A stretch of 64,000 nucleotides of DNA from an uncultured Geobacter sp. (GTDB lineage Bacteria > Desulfobacterota > Desulfuromonadia > Geobacterales > Geobacteraceae). How positions within the stretch are numbered: position 1 is the stretch's first letter; each line of letters starts with the position of its first letter. The DNA lies in assembly GCA_903915655.1 (NCBI GenBank), contig CAIWTU010000026.1, positions 36,245 to 100,244 of the forward strand, written 5' to 3'. Made by a program: the position numbers and the translations under genes. Below, one piece after another: positions 17,047-26,733 of the stretch. A model generated the notes under the pieces. The model was not told the origin of the DNA and searched no databases. It was given only the letters and a program-made list of their open reading frames with translations.

Positions 17047-18825
17047 ATGAAACTATCTGATTATGTCATAGATTTTATTGCCAAACAGGGTGTGGCCCAT
17101 ATATTCGAGTTTATTGGCGGCGCGATTACTCACCTGATTGATTCCATTCACGTTCGGGACGATATCCACTGTATATCGGTGCACCACGAACAGAGCGGAG
17201 CATTTGCCGCTGAGGCGTATGCCCGCATTAACGGCAGACTCGGTGTTGCCATGGCAACCAGCGGACCGGGGGCGCTGAATATGGTCACCGGTATCGGGAG
17301 TTGTTATTTCGATTCCGTCCCGTGTCTCTTTATAACCGGTCAGGTCAATACGTACGAGTACAAATTTGAGCGCCCTGTGCGGCAAATCGGTTTCCAGGAA
17401 ACCGATATCGTCAGTGTGGTTAAGCCGCTCACAAAGTATGCGGAAATGGTGGTCGACTCGCGACATATCCGTTATCAGCTTGAAAAGGCCGTTTATCTTG
17501 CTCAGAATGGAAGGCCTGGGCCAGTGCTCCTTGATATTCCGATGAATATTCAACGGGCCGAGATTGAACCGGGAGATCTGGAAAGTTTTTATGGAGGCGA
17601 TGAATTTAAAGCGCTTGGTAATACCTCCGTATGTGACGAGAAATTATTGGATGAGGTTGTAGCTATCATGAGGGGGGTGGAAAGACCGGTGATTCTTGTC
17701 GGCGGCGGTGTGAGAACTGCCGGCGCTGTTCAGGACCTGCGCCTGTTTGTAGAAAAGACCGGCATTCCCGTAGTCTGCTCACTTATGGGCCTTGACGCTG
17801 TTTCGCATGACACCCCCTTATTTTTCGGTATGATAGGGTCCTATGGCAACCGGTTCAGCAATCTGACGCTGGCCAATAGTGATTTCCTCTTGATAGCAGG
17901 GTCTCGACTCGATAGCCGACAGACCGGCACACGACCAGAAACCTTTGGGCGTGCCGCAATAAAGGTCCATGTCGATATTGATCCAGATGAGTTGAACTCT
18001 TCTGTCAAGGTCGATCTGCCGATCCATGGCGATATAAAAGATTTTTTGGCGCGGCTCAATAATAAACTTACAGCATATGCCAAACCGGACCTTTCCGCCT
18101 GGTACCGGGTCATTGAAGAGTATCGGACAAAATACCCTTCGTCCCCTGCTGAAGCCGAGGGCAATACAATTGACCCTAACCATTTCATGGAAATGCTATC
18201 TCGACAGTCAGTCAAGGACGATATAATATCTCTCGACGTTGGCCAGAATCAGATGTGGGCGGCGCAGTCCTTTCGTCTCAAGGATGATCAGCGGATGCTC
18301 ACCTCAGGCGGTATGGGTGCTATGGGCTTTGCTTTACCGGCAGCGCTCGGGGCGGCAATAGCTGCTCCAGGACGCAGGGCTATTGTAATAAGCGGAGATG
18401 GCGGTATTCAGGTTAATATTCAGGACCTCGAAACCGTTGCGCATCACGGTTTGCCGGTAAAAATATTTGTTATGAACAACAGCTGTCTCGGTATGGTCAG
18501 ACAATTCCAGGATATCTACTTTGGTGGACGCCGCCAGTCTACTGTGATAGGTTATGGCTGCCCTGATTTTTGCAGGGTAGCTGAAGCCTACGGAATCCCT
18601 TCCTTCAGAATAAAGAGTTCTGCAGAGGCAGAAGAGATTATCGGTCTGGCATTGGAGATGGAAGGTCCCGTTCTGGTTGACGTCACGTTGGAACTGGCGA
18701 CCAGTGTAAATCCCAAGCTTGTTGTTAACAGACCGATTGAGGACATGTCACCGCATCTTGACAGGGATGAGCTGCTAAACGAAATGCTGATAGAACTGGT
18801 GGAAGAGAAGGATGTTCCAAAGTAA
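17047..18825 (+). CDS. Thiamine-diphosphate enzyme, acetolactate synthase-like; candidate YerE-type sugar acetyl-transferring enzyme
   Basis: 592 residues with the three-domain plan of acetohydroxyacid synthase: N-terminal pyrimidine domain with the catalytic glutamate in SVHHEQSGAFAAEAYAR near residue 48, central domain, and C-terminal diphosphate domain with ISGDGGIQVNIQ near 450 and MNNSCLGMVRQF about 27 residues later. A true IlvB would normally sit with ilvN/ilvC; here it lies seven bases after an rfbFGH-linked reductase. In Yersinia, YerE uses pyruvate-derived acetaldehyde to branch C4 of CDP-3,6-dideoxy-4-ketoglucose, so a YerE-like role fits the context. Biosynthetic acetolactate synthase remains possible. 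Confidence 0.78.
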   Translation: MKLSDYVIDFIAKQGVAHIFEFIGGAITHLIDSIHVRDDIHCISVHHEQSGAFAAEAYARINGRLGVAMATSGPGALNMVTGIGSCYFDSVPCLFITGQVNTYEYKFERPVRQIGFQETDIVSVVKPLTKYAEMVVDSRHIRYQLEKAVYLAQNGRPGPVLLDIPMNIQRAEIEPGDLESFYGGDEFKALGNTSVCDEKLLDEVVAIMRGVERPVILVGGGVRTAGAVQDLRLFVEKTGIPVVCSLMGLDAVSHDTPLFFGMIGSYGNRFSNLTLANSDFLLIAGSRLDSRQTGTRPETFGRAAIKVHVDIDPDELNSSVKVDLPIHGDIKDFLARLNNKLTAYAKPDLSAWYRVIEEYRTKYPSSPAEAEGNTIDPNHFMEMLSRQSVKDDIISLDVGQNQMWAAQSFRLKDDQRMLTSGGMGAMGFALPAALGAAIAAPGRRAIVISGDGGIQVNIQDLETVAHHGLPVKIFVMNNSCLGMVRQFQDIYFGGRRQSTVIGYGCPDFCRVAEAYGIPSFRIKSSAEAEEIIGLALEMEGPVLVDVTLELATSVNPKLVVNRPIEDMSPHLDRDELLNEMLIELVEEKDVPK

Positions 18826-18919
18826 CGATCTTCTTTCTAACCGAGATAAACGGGATAAGTAGTAATATGGTTTAATGGGTCATAAGCAATTTAAGCGTGA
18901 TAAGGTTTTTATCCAGCAA

Positions 18920-19933
18920 ATGGTAAATTTCTCAAACATTCTAATCATAAAACCGGGCGCCATCGGCGACCTTTTGCAACTTACTCCCGTAATCCGGGCG
19001 CTTAAGTGTAAATACCCCCATTCCCGTATCTCTCTCCTTGTGAGTTCATCGGCTACGGCATCCCTGTTCAAGTTCAATCCATCTGTTTATGAAACCATTG
19101 TCTTCGAGAAAAAAGGGAAGCACAGGTCATTAAGCGCCCTGTTCGGATTGTGGCTGCAATTGCGCAGCGCGGGGTATGACCTGGTTCTCAACTTCCAGCG
19201 GAGCAATCTTAAAGCATGGTTCCTTCTGTCAGCGGCATTCCCGTGCAGTCTCCTGATCTATCACAAGGCGAAAGGGAGAGTCGTACATGCAGTGGTTAAC
19301 CACCTGGAGACTGTTGCCCCTCTCGGAATTGATGCATCCGACCTTGACCTGGAACTGTATACCTCTGCCGATGATGATGCTTATGCTGAAAAACTGTTTG
19401 CATCTCTGAATCTTGCAGGAAAAAAGGTTGTCGCGCTTAATCCCGGAGCCAGTCACCCGGTCAACAGGTGGCATACCCGAAACTTTGCCTTGCTGGTGGA
19501 CCGGATCGAAAAGGAGCTTTCAGCCAGGGTTTTGATTATCGGTGGGAAAGGGGATCTGGAGCTCTCTCGCCAGATTGTTACGCTGACCAGGAATAAACCA
19601 TTGGTTTTGACCGGTAATACCGATCTCTTGCAGCTCGCGGCGGTTTTGCGCAACTGCGACTTACTGGTAAGCGCAGATACCGGCCCCATGCATCTGGCGA
19701 CTGCTGTCGGGACAAGGGTGTTGGCACTGTTCGGGGCTGCCGACCCGGAAAGGACCGGTCCGGTGGGCGCAGGGCACAGGGTGATCCAAGCGGGCGCCGT
19801 TCAATGTGTTCCCTGCCGAAGCAGAAAATGCAATAATACCCTTTCCATGGAGTGCATGGAAAAAATTACTGTCGACGAAGTTTTTACAACGGTCACGGAA
19901 ATGCTCGAAATGGGAATTTGCCCCAAATCATGA
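18920..19933 (+). CDS. Glycosyltransferase family 9 (heptosyltransferase-like)
   Basis: 337 residues from ATG 18920; an upstream ATG at 18875 would add 15 basic residues not seen in the family, where homology begins at NILIIKPGAIGDLLQL. The donor-binding SADTGPMHLATAVGTRVLALF lies near residue 250 (split here as SADTGPMHL and ATAVGTRVLALF), and NPGASHPVNRWH near 173. Cysteine-rich CVPCRSRKCNN near 294 resembles the other GT9 genes in the window. It likely adds heptose to the LPS core. A gap of 160 bases with a strong hairpin separates it from the next GT9. Confidence 0.83.
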   Translation: MVNFSNILIIKPGAIGDLLQLTPVIRALKCKYPHSRISLLVSSSATASLFKFNPSVYETIVFEKKGKHRSLSALFGLWLQLRSAGYDLVLNFQRSNLKAWFLLSAAFPCSLLIYHKAKGRVVHAVVNHLETVAPLGIDASDLDLELYTSADDDAYAEKLFASLNLAGKKVVALNPGASHPVNRWHTRNFALLVDRIEKELSARVLIIGGKGDLELSRQIVTLTRNKPLVLTGNTDLLQLAAVLRNCDLLVSADTGPMHLATAVGTRVLALFGAADPERTGPVGAGHRVIQAGAVQCVPCRSRKCNNTLSMECMEKITVDEVFTTVTEMLEMGICPKS

Positions 19934-20037
19934 GATCCCCCGTCTCCTCACCGGCTCTTTACCGATCGCTTTTGACGACCTTCTGGCCGGACAGGAAAAG
20001 AGGTAGCTTTACAGACGGTTCAAAATCTGCAACGATC

Positions 20038-20073
20038 CACCCCTCCACCCGTAAATTTTCGGGTGGAGGGGTG
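20038..20073. terminator. Perfect 14-bp hairpin between two heptosyltransferase genes
   Basis: CACCCCTCCACCCG (20038-20051) pairs without mismatch with 20060-20073 around an eight-base AT-rich loop (TAAATTTT). Only TTT follows on the plus strand, so it is either a weak intrinsic terminator for the upstream gene or an mRNA stabiliser/processing stem. Confidence 0.65.
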
Positions 20074-20105
20074 TTTGATGCCCTCGTGGCCAGGTGGTTA
20101 ACTTT

Positions 20106-21152
20106 ATGAGAGTCCTGATTGTCAAGGTTTCTGCTCTTGGTGACATTGTTCATGCACTTCCGGTGCTTGATTATCTCCGGAAGGCATCTCCTGGGATAGA
20201 GATCGACTGGGTTGTTGAAGAGCCTTTTCGTGAAGTCCTGGAAGGGAACCCCCTGATTTCGGAGTTGCATCTTGTGCGGACCAAACTCTGGAGAAAAAGG
20301 CCTTTTGCACCTGATACAATCCGCGATATATGCTCGGTGAAAAGTCGACTGCAGGGCCGGAATTATGACATGGCCTTCGATATTCAGGGAAATTTAAAGA
20401 GCGGTCTGATATGTCGCCTGAGCGGCGCCAAGACAAGGTTCGGCTTTACCCGCGACCGACTCCAGGAAAGGATAAACACCTTCTTTACCACGCGGCAGAT
20501 ACCGATGCGCTCAATAGATTACCATATTACAGATCAGTATCTGAGACTCGTCAGCGTCCCTTTCGGGAAAAACTTCAGGGAGATGGAACTTACTTCAAAT
20601 ATTTTTACAACCCCGGAAGACGAGGCGGCAGCGGACGTACTCCTCTCTACGTTGTCGGATGGTCTTGTCTTTCTGTTTCACTATGGCACCACCTGGCAGA
20701 CCAAATTCTGGAGTGAAGAGAGATGGATTGAGCTTTCAAGAAATATTTTAGCGACCTTTGCGGATTCAACAATCCTTTTTTCCTGGGGTAACAGTCAGGA
20801 GAAGGAGGCTGTAACCAGGATTACTTCTTCCGTTGGAACTGGAGCGCGCATCCTGAACCGTTACCCGTTAAAGGGGCTGATTGCCCTGCTGAAAAAGGTT
20901 GATCTTGTCGTTGCCGGCGATACCGGGCCACTGCATCTCGCCGCTGCGGTCGGTACCCCTACGGTTTCATTTTATCGCGCAAGTGATGGCAAACGGACCG
21001 GTCCCAGAGGAGTGCAGAATGTGACTATTCAATCTTCACTCCATTGTACTCCCTGTTTCCGGACAAAATGCGATGATGACGCACGCTGCCGCGATAGTAT
21101 AAAGGTGGAAGCGATAGTGAAGGCTATTGAAGGTTTATTGAGTTATCCTTAG
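20106..21152 (+). CDS. waaC: Lipopolysaccharide heptosyltransferase (WaaC-like, GT9)
   Basis: 348 residues from ATG 20106, preceded by AGGTGG eight bases upstream; the GTG at 20094 is part of that ribosome site. The N-terminus MRVLIVKVSALGDIVHALPV and IDWVVEEPF near residue 38 are typical of heptosyltransferase I. DIQGNLKSGLICRLSGA near 95 and AGDTGPLHLAAAVGTPTVSF near 277 form the acceptor and ADP-heptose sites. It should attach the first heptose to Kdo of the inner core. The waaC symbol is a best guess among GT9 types. Confidence 0.82.
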   Translation: MRVLIVKVSALGDIVHALPVLDYLRKASPGIEIDWVVEEPFREVLEGNPLISELHLVRTKLWRKRPFAPDTIRDICSVKSRLQGRNYDMAFDIQGNLKSGLICRLSGAKTRFGFTRDRLQERINTFFTTRQIPMRSIDYHITDQYLRLVSVPFGKNFREMELTSNIFTTPEDEAAADVLLSTLSDGLVFLFHYGTTWQTKFWSEERWIELSRNILATFADSTILFSWGNSQEKEAVTRITSSVGTGARILNRYPLKGLIALLKKVDLVVAGDTGPLHLAAAVGTPTVSFYRASDGKRTGPRGVQNVTIQSSLHCTPCFRTKCDDDARCRDSIKVEAIVKAIEGLLSYP

Positions 21153-21233
21153 CGTTTATTCGAATCTGCTGAAAATTGATAATGCCGATAATAATCTCCA
21201 TGAGATGAAATAAAATGTTTGGGAGTGTTAATT

Positions 21234-22640
21234 ATGAGTCGAGAAAGATCAGTGGCTGCCAGAGGCGCCAGAATTACTATCAGTAACGGAGTTCTGACTG
21301 TACCCGATCACCCGGTCATCCCTTTTATAGAGGGTGACGGGACCGGTCCGGATATCTGGCGGGCGGCGGTCCGGGTGCTTGATGCCGCGGTCAGCAGAGC
21401 CTATGGGGGCAAAAGAGGAATCGTCTGGATGGAGGTATACGCCGGGGAAAAATCGTTCAACAAGGGTCTTGGCTGGCTTCCGGAGGAGACTCTGGCTGCA
21501 TTCAGAGAATTTCTGGTAGGGATCAAGGGTCCTTTGACTACCCCGATCGGCGGCGGGATCCGCTCCCTGAACGTTGCTCTCCGTCAGGAACTGGATCTTT
21601 ACGTCTGTCTCCGCCCGGTCAGGTACCTCCCTGGTGTCCCTTCGCCGGTAAAACGACCGGAGTTGGTCGATATGGTTATTTTTCGTGAAAACACCGAGGA
21701 TATCTATGCCGGTATCGAGTGGCAGGCCGGCAGTACGGAAGCCTGGAAGGTGATCGATTTCCTGCAGAAAGAAATGGGGGTGAAGAAAATCCGTTTCCCT
21801 CAAACATCGGCCATCGGTATAAAGCCGGTTTCCAGGGAAGGCTCTACGCGTCTCATGGAGGCGGCGATCGAGTATGCCCTGCTCCATGGCAGGAGATCGG
21901 TAACTATAGTCCATAAGGGCAATATCATGAAGTTTACCGAAGGGGCGTTCAAAAGCTGGGGTTACGAGCTGGCCGCAACCAGATATCGCAACAGGACCAT
22001 TTCACAGCGGGAATCCTGGATTATCGCCAATAAGGAACAGAACCCCGGTATCTCGATCGAAGATAATGCGCGATCCATCGAGCCCGGTTACAATAACATG
22101 ACTCCGGCGCAGAAAGAGGATATAATCAGGGAGTTGGACTCCACTCTTGCCCTCTGGCCGACCCACGGTGACGGCAAATGGAAGGAAATGCTGATGATAA
22201 AGGATTCGATCGCCGACATAACTCTTCAGCAGACTATTACCCGTGCCGACGAATTCGATGTTATCGCGACGACCAACCTGAACGGCGATTATCTCTCCGA
22301 TGCCCTTGCCGCCCAGATAGGAGGGATAGGCATAGCACCCGGTGGAAATATAAACTATAAGACCGGTCATGCCATCTTTGAGGCAACCCACGGAACAGCC
22401 CCCAAGTATGCAAACCTGGACAAGGTAAACCCCGGTTCGGTGATCCTTTCCGGGGTCATGATGCTTGAGTACCTGGGGTGGGTTGAAGCTTCCGACCTTA
22501 TTAATGCCTCTCTTGTCAAGACAATCAGGTCCAAAAAGGTTACCTATGACTTTGCCCGCCTGATGAAGGGAGAAGGGGAGAGTGGCATAACGGAACTCAA
22601 GTGTTCCGAATTTGCCGATGAGCTTATCAGAAATTTATAA
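21234..22640 (+). CDS. icd: Isocitrate dehydrogenase, NADP-type
   Basis: 468 residues from ATG 21234 with GGGAG eight bases upstream. Substrate site [16 protein letters not shown] near residue 102 matches the E. coli enzyme around Ser113, and [13 protein letters not shown] near 147 and [14 protein letters not shown] near 383 are conserved. It oxidatively decarboxylates isocitrate to 2-oxoglutarate in the cytoplasm. It is the first gene of a block with mdh and korDABC, so it feeds 2-oxoglutarate directly to the ferredoxin oxidoreductase, a layout seen in Geobacter. It is somewhat longer than E. coli Icd (416). Confidence 0.94.
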   Translation: MSRERSVAARGARITISNGVLTVPDHPVIPFIEGDGTGPDIWRAAVRVLDAAVSRAYGGKRGIVWMEVYAGEKSFNKGLGWLPEETLAAFREFLVGIKGPLTTPIGGGIRSLNVALRQELDLYVCLRPVRYLPGVPSPVKRPELVDMVIFRENTEDIYAGIEWQAGSTEAWKVIDFLQKEMGVKKIRFPQTSAIGIKPVSREGSTRLMEAAIEYALLHGRRSVTIVHKGNIMKFTEGAFKSWGYELAATRYRNRTISQRESWIIANKEQNPGISIEDNARSIEPGYNNMTPAQKEDIIRELDSTLALWPTHGDGKWKEMLMIKDSIADITLQQTITRADEFDVIATTNLNGDYLSDALAAQIGGIGIAPGGNINYKTGHAIFEATHGTAPKYANLDKVNPGSVILSGVMMLEYLGWVEASDLINASLVKTIRSKKVTYDFARLMKGEGESGITELKCSEFADELIRNL

Positions 22641-22709
22641 TAATCAAGACTGAATCGATGACTTGTCGAAAATGCTGATAACAACCATTTGCAAATATCG
22701 GAGGATGAG

Positions 22710-23663
22710 ATGGCCAGGAAAAAGATAGCTTTAATCGGTAGCGGCAATATAGGTGGCGTGCTTGCTCAACTTCTTGCCGTCCGCGAGCTGGGTGATATTC
22801 TCCTCTTTGATATCTTAGAGGGTTTGCCGCTCGGGAAGTCGCTTGATATTTTGGAAACCTCATCGGTGGCCGGTTTCGATGCAGATCTTCAGGGGACCAA
22901 CGACTACGCCGATATCAAAGGGGCCGATCTGGTAGTCGTCTCGGCGGGACTCGCGCGAAAACCGGGGATGAGCCGGGACGATCTGATTACGACAAATTCG
23001 AAAGTGATGCACGCCGTTGCCACAGCCATACGGGAGTACGCACCGGATGCGCTTGTAATTGTAATTTCGAACCCGCTCGATGTGATGGTAACCATTTGTC
23101 AGAAGATTACCGGTTTCCCGAAACAGAGGGTAATTGGCATGGCAGGAGTGTTGGATTCGAGCCGGTTTGCCACTTTCATTGCCCTCGAGCTGAATGTTTC
23201 GGTTAAAGATGTGCGAGCGCTGGTTCTTGGCGGACATGGTGATGATATGGTGCCGCTTATCCGTTTTGCCAATGTGAGCGGTATCCCGGTAATGGAACTG
23301 CTCGAGAAAAAATATGGAACTGCCAGGGCTGAAGAGGTAATGGCCTCTCTGGTCACGCGGACACGTCATGCGGGGGGCGAGATAGTAGGTTTGCTCAAAA
23401 CCGGATCGGCGTTTTACTCTCCAGCCGCATCTGTGATAACAATGATCGAAGCGATATTCAAGGATCAGAAAAGGGTGCTCCCTGTCTGTGCGCTCCTTGA
23501 GGGGGAGTACGGTGTAGACGGCTATTATGTGGGAGTACCTTGTGTTATAGGTGCAAATGGGGTAGAACAGGTCATTGAGCTTGCCCTTACTTCGGAAGAA
23601 CGGGCGATGTTCGATGAATCGGTCTCCCATGTGAAGGACCTGGTGGATAGTTTGAATCTTTGA
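22710..23663 (+). CDS. mdh: Malate dehydrogenase, NAD-dependent (LDH-like type)
   Basis: 317 residues from ATG 22710, five bases after CGGAGG; an upstream TTG at 22689 includes the ribosome site itself. NAD loop [14 protein letters not shown] near residue 8, substrate-loop [12 protein letters not shown] near 81 (arginine for malate/oxaloacetate), and catalytic histidine in [11 protein letters not shown] near 175. It interconverts malate and oxaloacetate. It lies between icd and the kor genes, so one transcript may carry three TCA-cycle steps. Confidence 0.95.
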   Translation: MARKKIALIGSGNIGGVLAQLLAVRELGDILLFDILEGLPLGKSLDILETSSVAGFDADLQGTNDYADIKGADLVVVSAGLARKPGMSRDDLITTNSKVMHAVATAIREYAPDALVIVISNPLDVMVTICQKITGFPKQRVIGMAGVLDSSRFATFIALELNVSVKDVRALVLGGHGDDMVPLIRFANVSGIPVMELLEKKYGTARAEEVMASLVTRTRHAGGEIVGLLKTGSAFYSPAASVITMIEAIFKDQKRVLPVCALLEGEYGVDGYYVGVPCVIGANGVEQVIELALTSEERAMFDESVSHVKDLVDSLNL

Positions 23664-23750
23664 AAAAAGGGGAGCAACTTTGAATATCATGATCTGCTTT
23701 CCCCTTTGATGAACAAAGTGGTAATGTCGCAATAAAGGAGTAGAGACTGA

Positions 23751-23945
23751 ATGGAAAAGCAGTTTCCTAAAATAGAGATAAACGAGCGGTATTGCAAGGG
23801 ATGTCATATATGTGTGGAATTTTGCCCGACCAGGGTTTTAGCCATGAAAGGTTTTACTGCCTCGGTAATCAACCTGGAGGCATGCATAGGGTGTATGCAG
23901 TGTGAACTCAGGTGCCCTGATTTTGCTGTAAAGGTAACCACCTAA
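23751..23945 (+). CDS. korD: 2-oxoacid:ferredoxin oxidoreductase delta subunit (2x[4Fe-4S] ferredoxin)
   Basis: 64 residues, preceded by AAAGGAG. Two tetracysteine motifs, CKGCHICVEFCP near residue 15 and CIGCMQCELRCP near 43, each bind one 4Fe-4S cluster. It is the electron-transfer subunit of the complex encoded with the next three genes, passing electrons from 2-oxoglutarate oxidation to ferredoxin. Confidence 0.93.
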   Translation: MEKQFPKIEINERYCKGCHICVEFCPTRVLAMKGFTASVINLEACIGCMQCELRCPDFAVKVTT

Positions 23946-23964
23946 TTCTTCGGAGGTTTTTGGA

Positions 23965-25101
23965 GTGGCAAAGAAGATTGCATTATTACAAGGAAATGAA
24001 GCCTGTGCATACGGCGCTCTTTACGCCGGATGCAGGTTTTTCGCCGGTTACCCGATTACCCCGTCTACCGAGGTAGCGGAGGTTATGGCCAGGGAACTCC
24101 CGAAGTTGGGGGGGAAGTTTATTCAGATGGAAGATGAGATCGGGGCCATGGCTGCGGTAATCGGCGCATCACTGACAGGTATGAAGACATTGACCGCGAC
24201 TTCGGGTCCCGGCTTTTCACTTAAACAGGAGAATATCGGCTATGCCTGTATAACCGAAGTCCCCTGCGTCATTATCAACGTAATGCGTGGTGGCCCATCG
24301 ACCGGCATGCCTACGGGTCCGAGCCAGTCTGATGTGATGCAGGCGAAATGGGGGACTCACGGCGATCACCCCGCCATCTGTCTCGTCCCTGCTTCGGTAC
24401 AGGAGCTTTTTACGGAGACTGTCAGGGCTTTCAATCTTTCCGAGAAGTACCGTACTCCGGTAACCGTGATGCCGGATGAGATAGTAGGTCACATGCGGGA
24501 GAGGATCGAATTCCCCGAGCCGGGCGACCTGCCGGTTGTAAACCGGGCAGTTCCTTCCGTTGGCCCGGAAGAATATCTCCCTTACGATACACGCTTTGGC
24601 GATATTCCTCCTCTGGCGGCATTCGGTTCCGGGTACAGATTCCATCTGACTGGTCTCAATAAAACCGCTGACGGCTTCCCCACCAACAAGGCCGAAGTTG
24701 TCCAGAGGGAGGGGGAACGGCAACTCCGTAAAATTGAGGATAATATCGACGATATAGTCCTATATGAAGAGTACCTCCTGGATGATGCGGAGATAGCAAT
24801 AGTGGCTTTCGGTTCTACTGCCCGTTCGGCCCGTTATGCCGTTAACGAGGCCCGTAAAGCTGGCATAAAGGCAGGGCTTTTCAGGATAATAACTTACTGG
24901 CCGTTTCCGGATAAGCAGCTTGCCCCCCTTGCCGCGCGGGTAAAGGCTATCATTGTTCCGGAAATGAACCTCGGCATGACCATCCACGAGGTGAAGCGCT
25001 GTGCGGCAGGCAATAGCAAGGTCACCGGGATATTCCGGGTCGATGGAGAGCCTATAAATCCGGGACAGATCCTCGATGAAATCAGGGAGGCTGGAAAATA
25101 A
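23965..25101 (+). CDS. korA: 2-oxoglutarate:ferredoxin oxidoreductase alpha subunit
   Basis: 378 residues starting at GTG 23965, eight bases after CGGAGG. The start AKKIALLQGNEACAYGALYA and FFAGYPITPSTEVAEVMA near residue 27 are the signature of the alpha subunit, which forms the pyrimidine side of the thiamine site; TATSGPGFSLKQEN near 77 is also conserved. Together with beta, gamma and delta it oxidises 2-oxoglutarate with CoA to succinyl-CoA and reduced ferredoxin. Its stop overlaps the korB start by one base (TAATG). Another 2-oxoacid as substrate is possible, but the icd neighbour favours 2-oxoglutarate. Confidence 0.92.
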   Translation: MAKKIALLQGNEACAYGALYAGCRFFAGYPITPSTEVAEVMARELPKLGGKFIQMEDEIGAMAAVIGASLTGMKTLTATSGPGFSLKQENIGYACITEVPCVIINVMRGGPSTGMPTGPSQSDVMQAKWGTHGDHPAICLVPASVQELFTETVRAFNLSEKYRTPVTVMPDEIVGHMRERIEFPEPGDLPVVNRAVPSVGPEEYLPYDTRFGDIPPLAAFGSGYRFHLTGLNKTADGFPTNKAEVVQREGERQLRKIEDNIDDIVLYEEYLLDDAEIAIVAFGSTARSARYAVNEARKAGIKAGLFRIITYWPFPDKQLAPLAARVKAIIVPEMNLGMTIHEVKRCAAGNSKVTGIFRVDGEPINPGQILDEIREAGK

Positions 25102-25922
25102 TGGCCTTTGATTATGAGAAATATATACGCCCCGGTAAGCTTCCCCATATCTGGTGTCCCGGTTGTGGCCACGGGATCGTCATGAAGGGGCTTATAAGGG
25201 CAATAGATACGCTGGGTCTGGAAAAGAACAGTACTGCCATAGTTTCGGGTATCGGGTGCGCCTCCAGGCTTCCCGGGTATCTCGATTTCTGCACACTTCA
25301 CACAACTCACGGCAGAGGGATGGCCTTTGCGACCGGGATAAAGTTTGCCCGACCGGAATTACAGGTTATCTGTGTCGGAGGTGACGGGGATGGTGTGGCC
25401 ATAGGTGGTAATCATTTCATCCATGCATGCCGCAGGAATATCGATATGACCTACCTTATCATGAACAACAATATCTACGGTATGACTGGCGGCCAGTTTT
25501 CACCGACCACCCCCATGGGGGCCAGGGCCTCCACCACGCCTTACGGCAATCCTGATCCACCCTTCGATATTGCCAAGCTCGCAATCGGAGCAGGGGCGAC
25601 CTTTGTCGCGCGCGGTACGGCCTATCATGCCAGCCAGATTGACAAGCTTCTGGTCGAAGCAATCAGGCATAAAGGATTTTCCGTTGTAGAAATTCTGGAC
25701 AGCTGTCCGACCACTTATGGCAGGCGCAACAAATTCAGGTCAGCCGTGGAAATGATGAACAATCTTAAAGAGAGTACAGTTTCGATAAAGGCAGCGGAAA
25801 ATATGAGTCCGGAGCAGCTGCAGGGTAAAGTTATTACCGGTCTCCTTTATAAAGAAAACAAACCGGAGTACATTGCTGAATATCAGAAAATCATCGACGA
25901 TGCGCAGGAAATTTATAGGTAA
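25101..25922 (+). CDS. korB: 2-oxoglutarate:ferredoxin oxidoreductase beta subunit (thiamine diphosphate-binding)
   Basis: 273 residues, overlapping korA by one base. It has the cluster/TPP entry motif IWCPGCGHGIV near residue 17 and the diphosphate motif GGDGDGVAIGGNHF near 93 followed by MNNNIYGMTGGQFSPTTP. TPP and Mg are bound here, and succinyl-CoA formation occurs at the alpha-beta interface. The gene is followed by a small palindromic repeat and then korC. Confidence 0.93.
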   Translation: MAFDYEKYIRPGKLPHIWCPGCGHGIVMKGLIRAIDTLGLEKNSTAIVSGIGCASRLPGYLDFCTLHTTHGRGMAFATGIKFARPELQVICVGGDGDGVAIGGNHFIHACRRNIDMTYLIMNNNIYGMTGGQFSPTTPMGARASTTPYGNPDPPFDIAKLAIGAGATFVARGTAYHASQIDKLLVEAIRHKGFSVVEILDSCPTTYGRRNKFRSAVEMMNNLKESTVSIKAAENMSPEQLQGKVITGLLYKENKPEYIAEYQKIIDDAQEIYR

Positions 25923-25924
25923 AA

Positions 25925-25945
25925 GGGCGATCACGAGGATCGCCC
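25925..25945. repeat. Small palindromic repeat between korB and korC
   Basis: GGGCGATC (25925-25932), loop ACGAG, GATCGCCC (25938-25945), then CTACG. The GGGCGATC-loop-GATCGCCCCTACG pattern looks like a widespread REP-type palindrome found between genes in many bacterial genomes. It may tune korB/korC expression or mRNA stability. Confidence 0.6.
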
Positions 25946-25973
25946 CTACGTAGATACGAAAGGAAATTGACCG

Positions 25974-26564
25974 ATGTCTCAACGATATGAACTGCGGTTT
26001 TCAGGCGCCGGTGGACAGGGACTTATTCTTGCGGGAATCATCATGGCTGAAGCTGCTGCAATCTATGACGGGAAACAGGCCTTGCAATCTCAGAGTTACG
26101 GTCCCGAGGCTCGTGGAGGGGCTTCCAAGTCAGAGGTGATAATATCCGACGATCCTATCGACTATCCCAAGGCGACCGCTGTCGACGCGCTCTTGGCGCT
26201 TACCCAGGAAGCGTGCGACAAATATTCCGGAGACCTAAAAGAAGGCGCCATTCTCCTTGTGGACTCTGATCTGGTCAAGAAGATTCCAAAGGGAGATTTT
26301 CTCCTGGTCGGATTTCCAATAATCAATACGGCCAAGAACGAAGTCGGCAGGACGATAGTCGCCAATATTGTTGCCTTGGGGGCGATGGTTGCCTTGACCG
26401 GTGTCGTTACAAAGGCGAGTGTGGAAAAGGCGGTTCTTTCCCGTGTTCCGGAAGCCTTCAGGGAGCTTAACCTCAAGGCTTTACAGATTGGGTTCGACAA
26501 GGCAATGAGTGCAAGGGAAACCTCTTTTACGCAGATGGGCGAGGAGTTTCATCTTTCGAGATAG
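25974..26564 (+). CDS. korC: 2-oxoglutarate:ferredoxin oxidoreductase gamma subunit
   Basis: 196 residues with the gamma-subunit signature FSGAGGQGLILAGIIMAEAA near residue 10 and QSYGPEARGGASKSEVI near 39. The gamma subunit clamps the CoA-binding region of the complex. It is the last gene of the icd-mdh-korDABC block and is separated from korB by a palindromic repeat of about 20 bases, so stoichiometry could be adjusted there. Confidence 0.93.
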   Translation: MSQRYELRFSGAGGQGLILAGIIMAEAAAIYDGKQALQSQSYGPEARGGASKSEVIISDDPIDYPKATAVDALLALTQEACDKYSGDLKEGAILLVDSDLVKKIPKGDFLLVGFPIINTAKNEVGRTIVANIVALGAMVALTGVVTKASVEKAVLSRVPEAFRELNLKALQIGFDKAMSARETSFTQMGEEFHLSR

Positions 26565-26733
26565 ACCCTCAATATGAAAATATTTAACGCTTCAGATACG
26601 GCTTCCGCCTCCTCCTGCCGATAGTCCCCGGCATGACCAATCTTTCCAGGAACAAATTTCTTCCCTGATTATGATCACTACTTCTATCTGGTCTACAAAT
26701 TACCAACCGCTATATTCTATACGCAAGGAAATC

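Noticed and set aside
17047..18825. Housekeeping acetolactate synthase IlvB
   Set aside because: Not excluded by motifs, but there is no ilvN or ilvC, and it follows an rfb reductase by seven bases; a sugar-pathway role is favoured.
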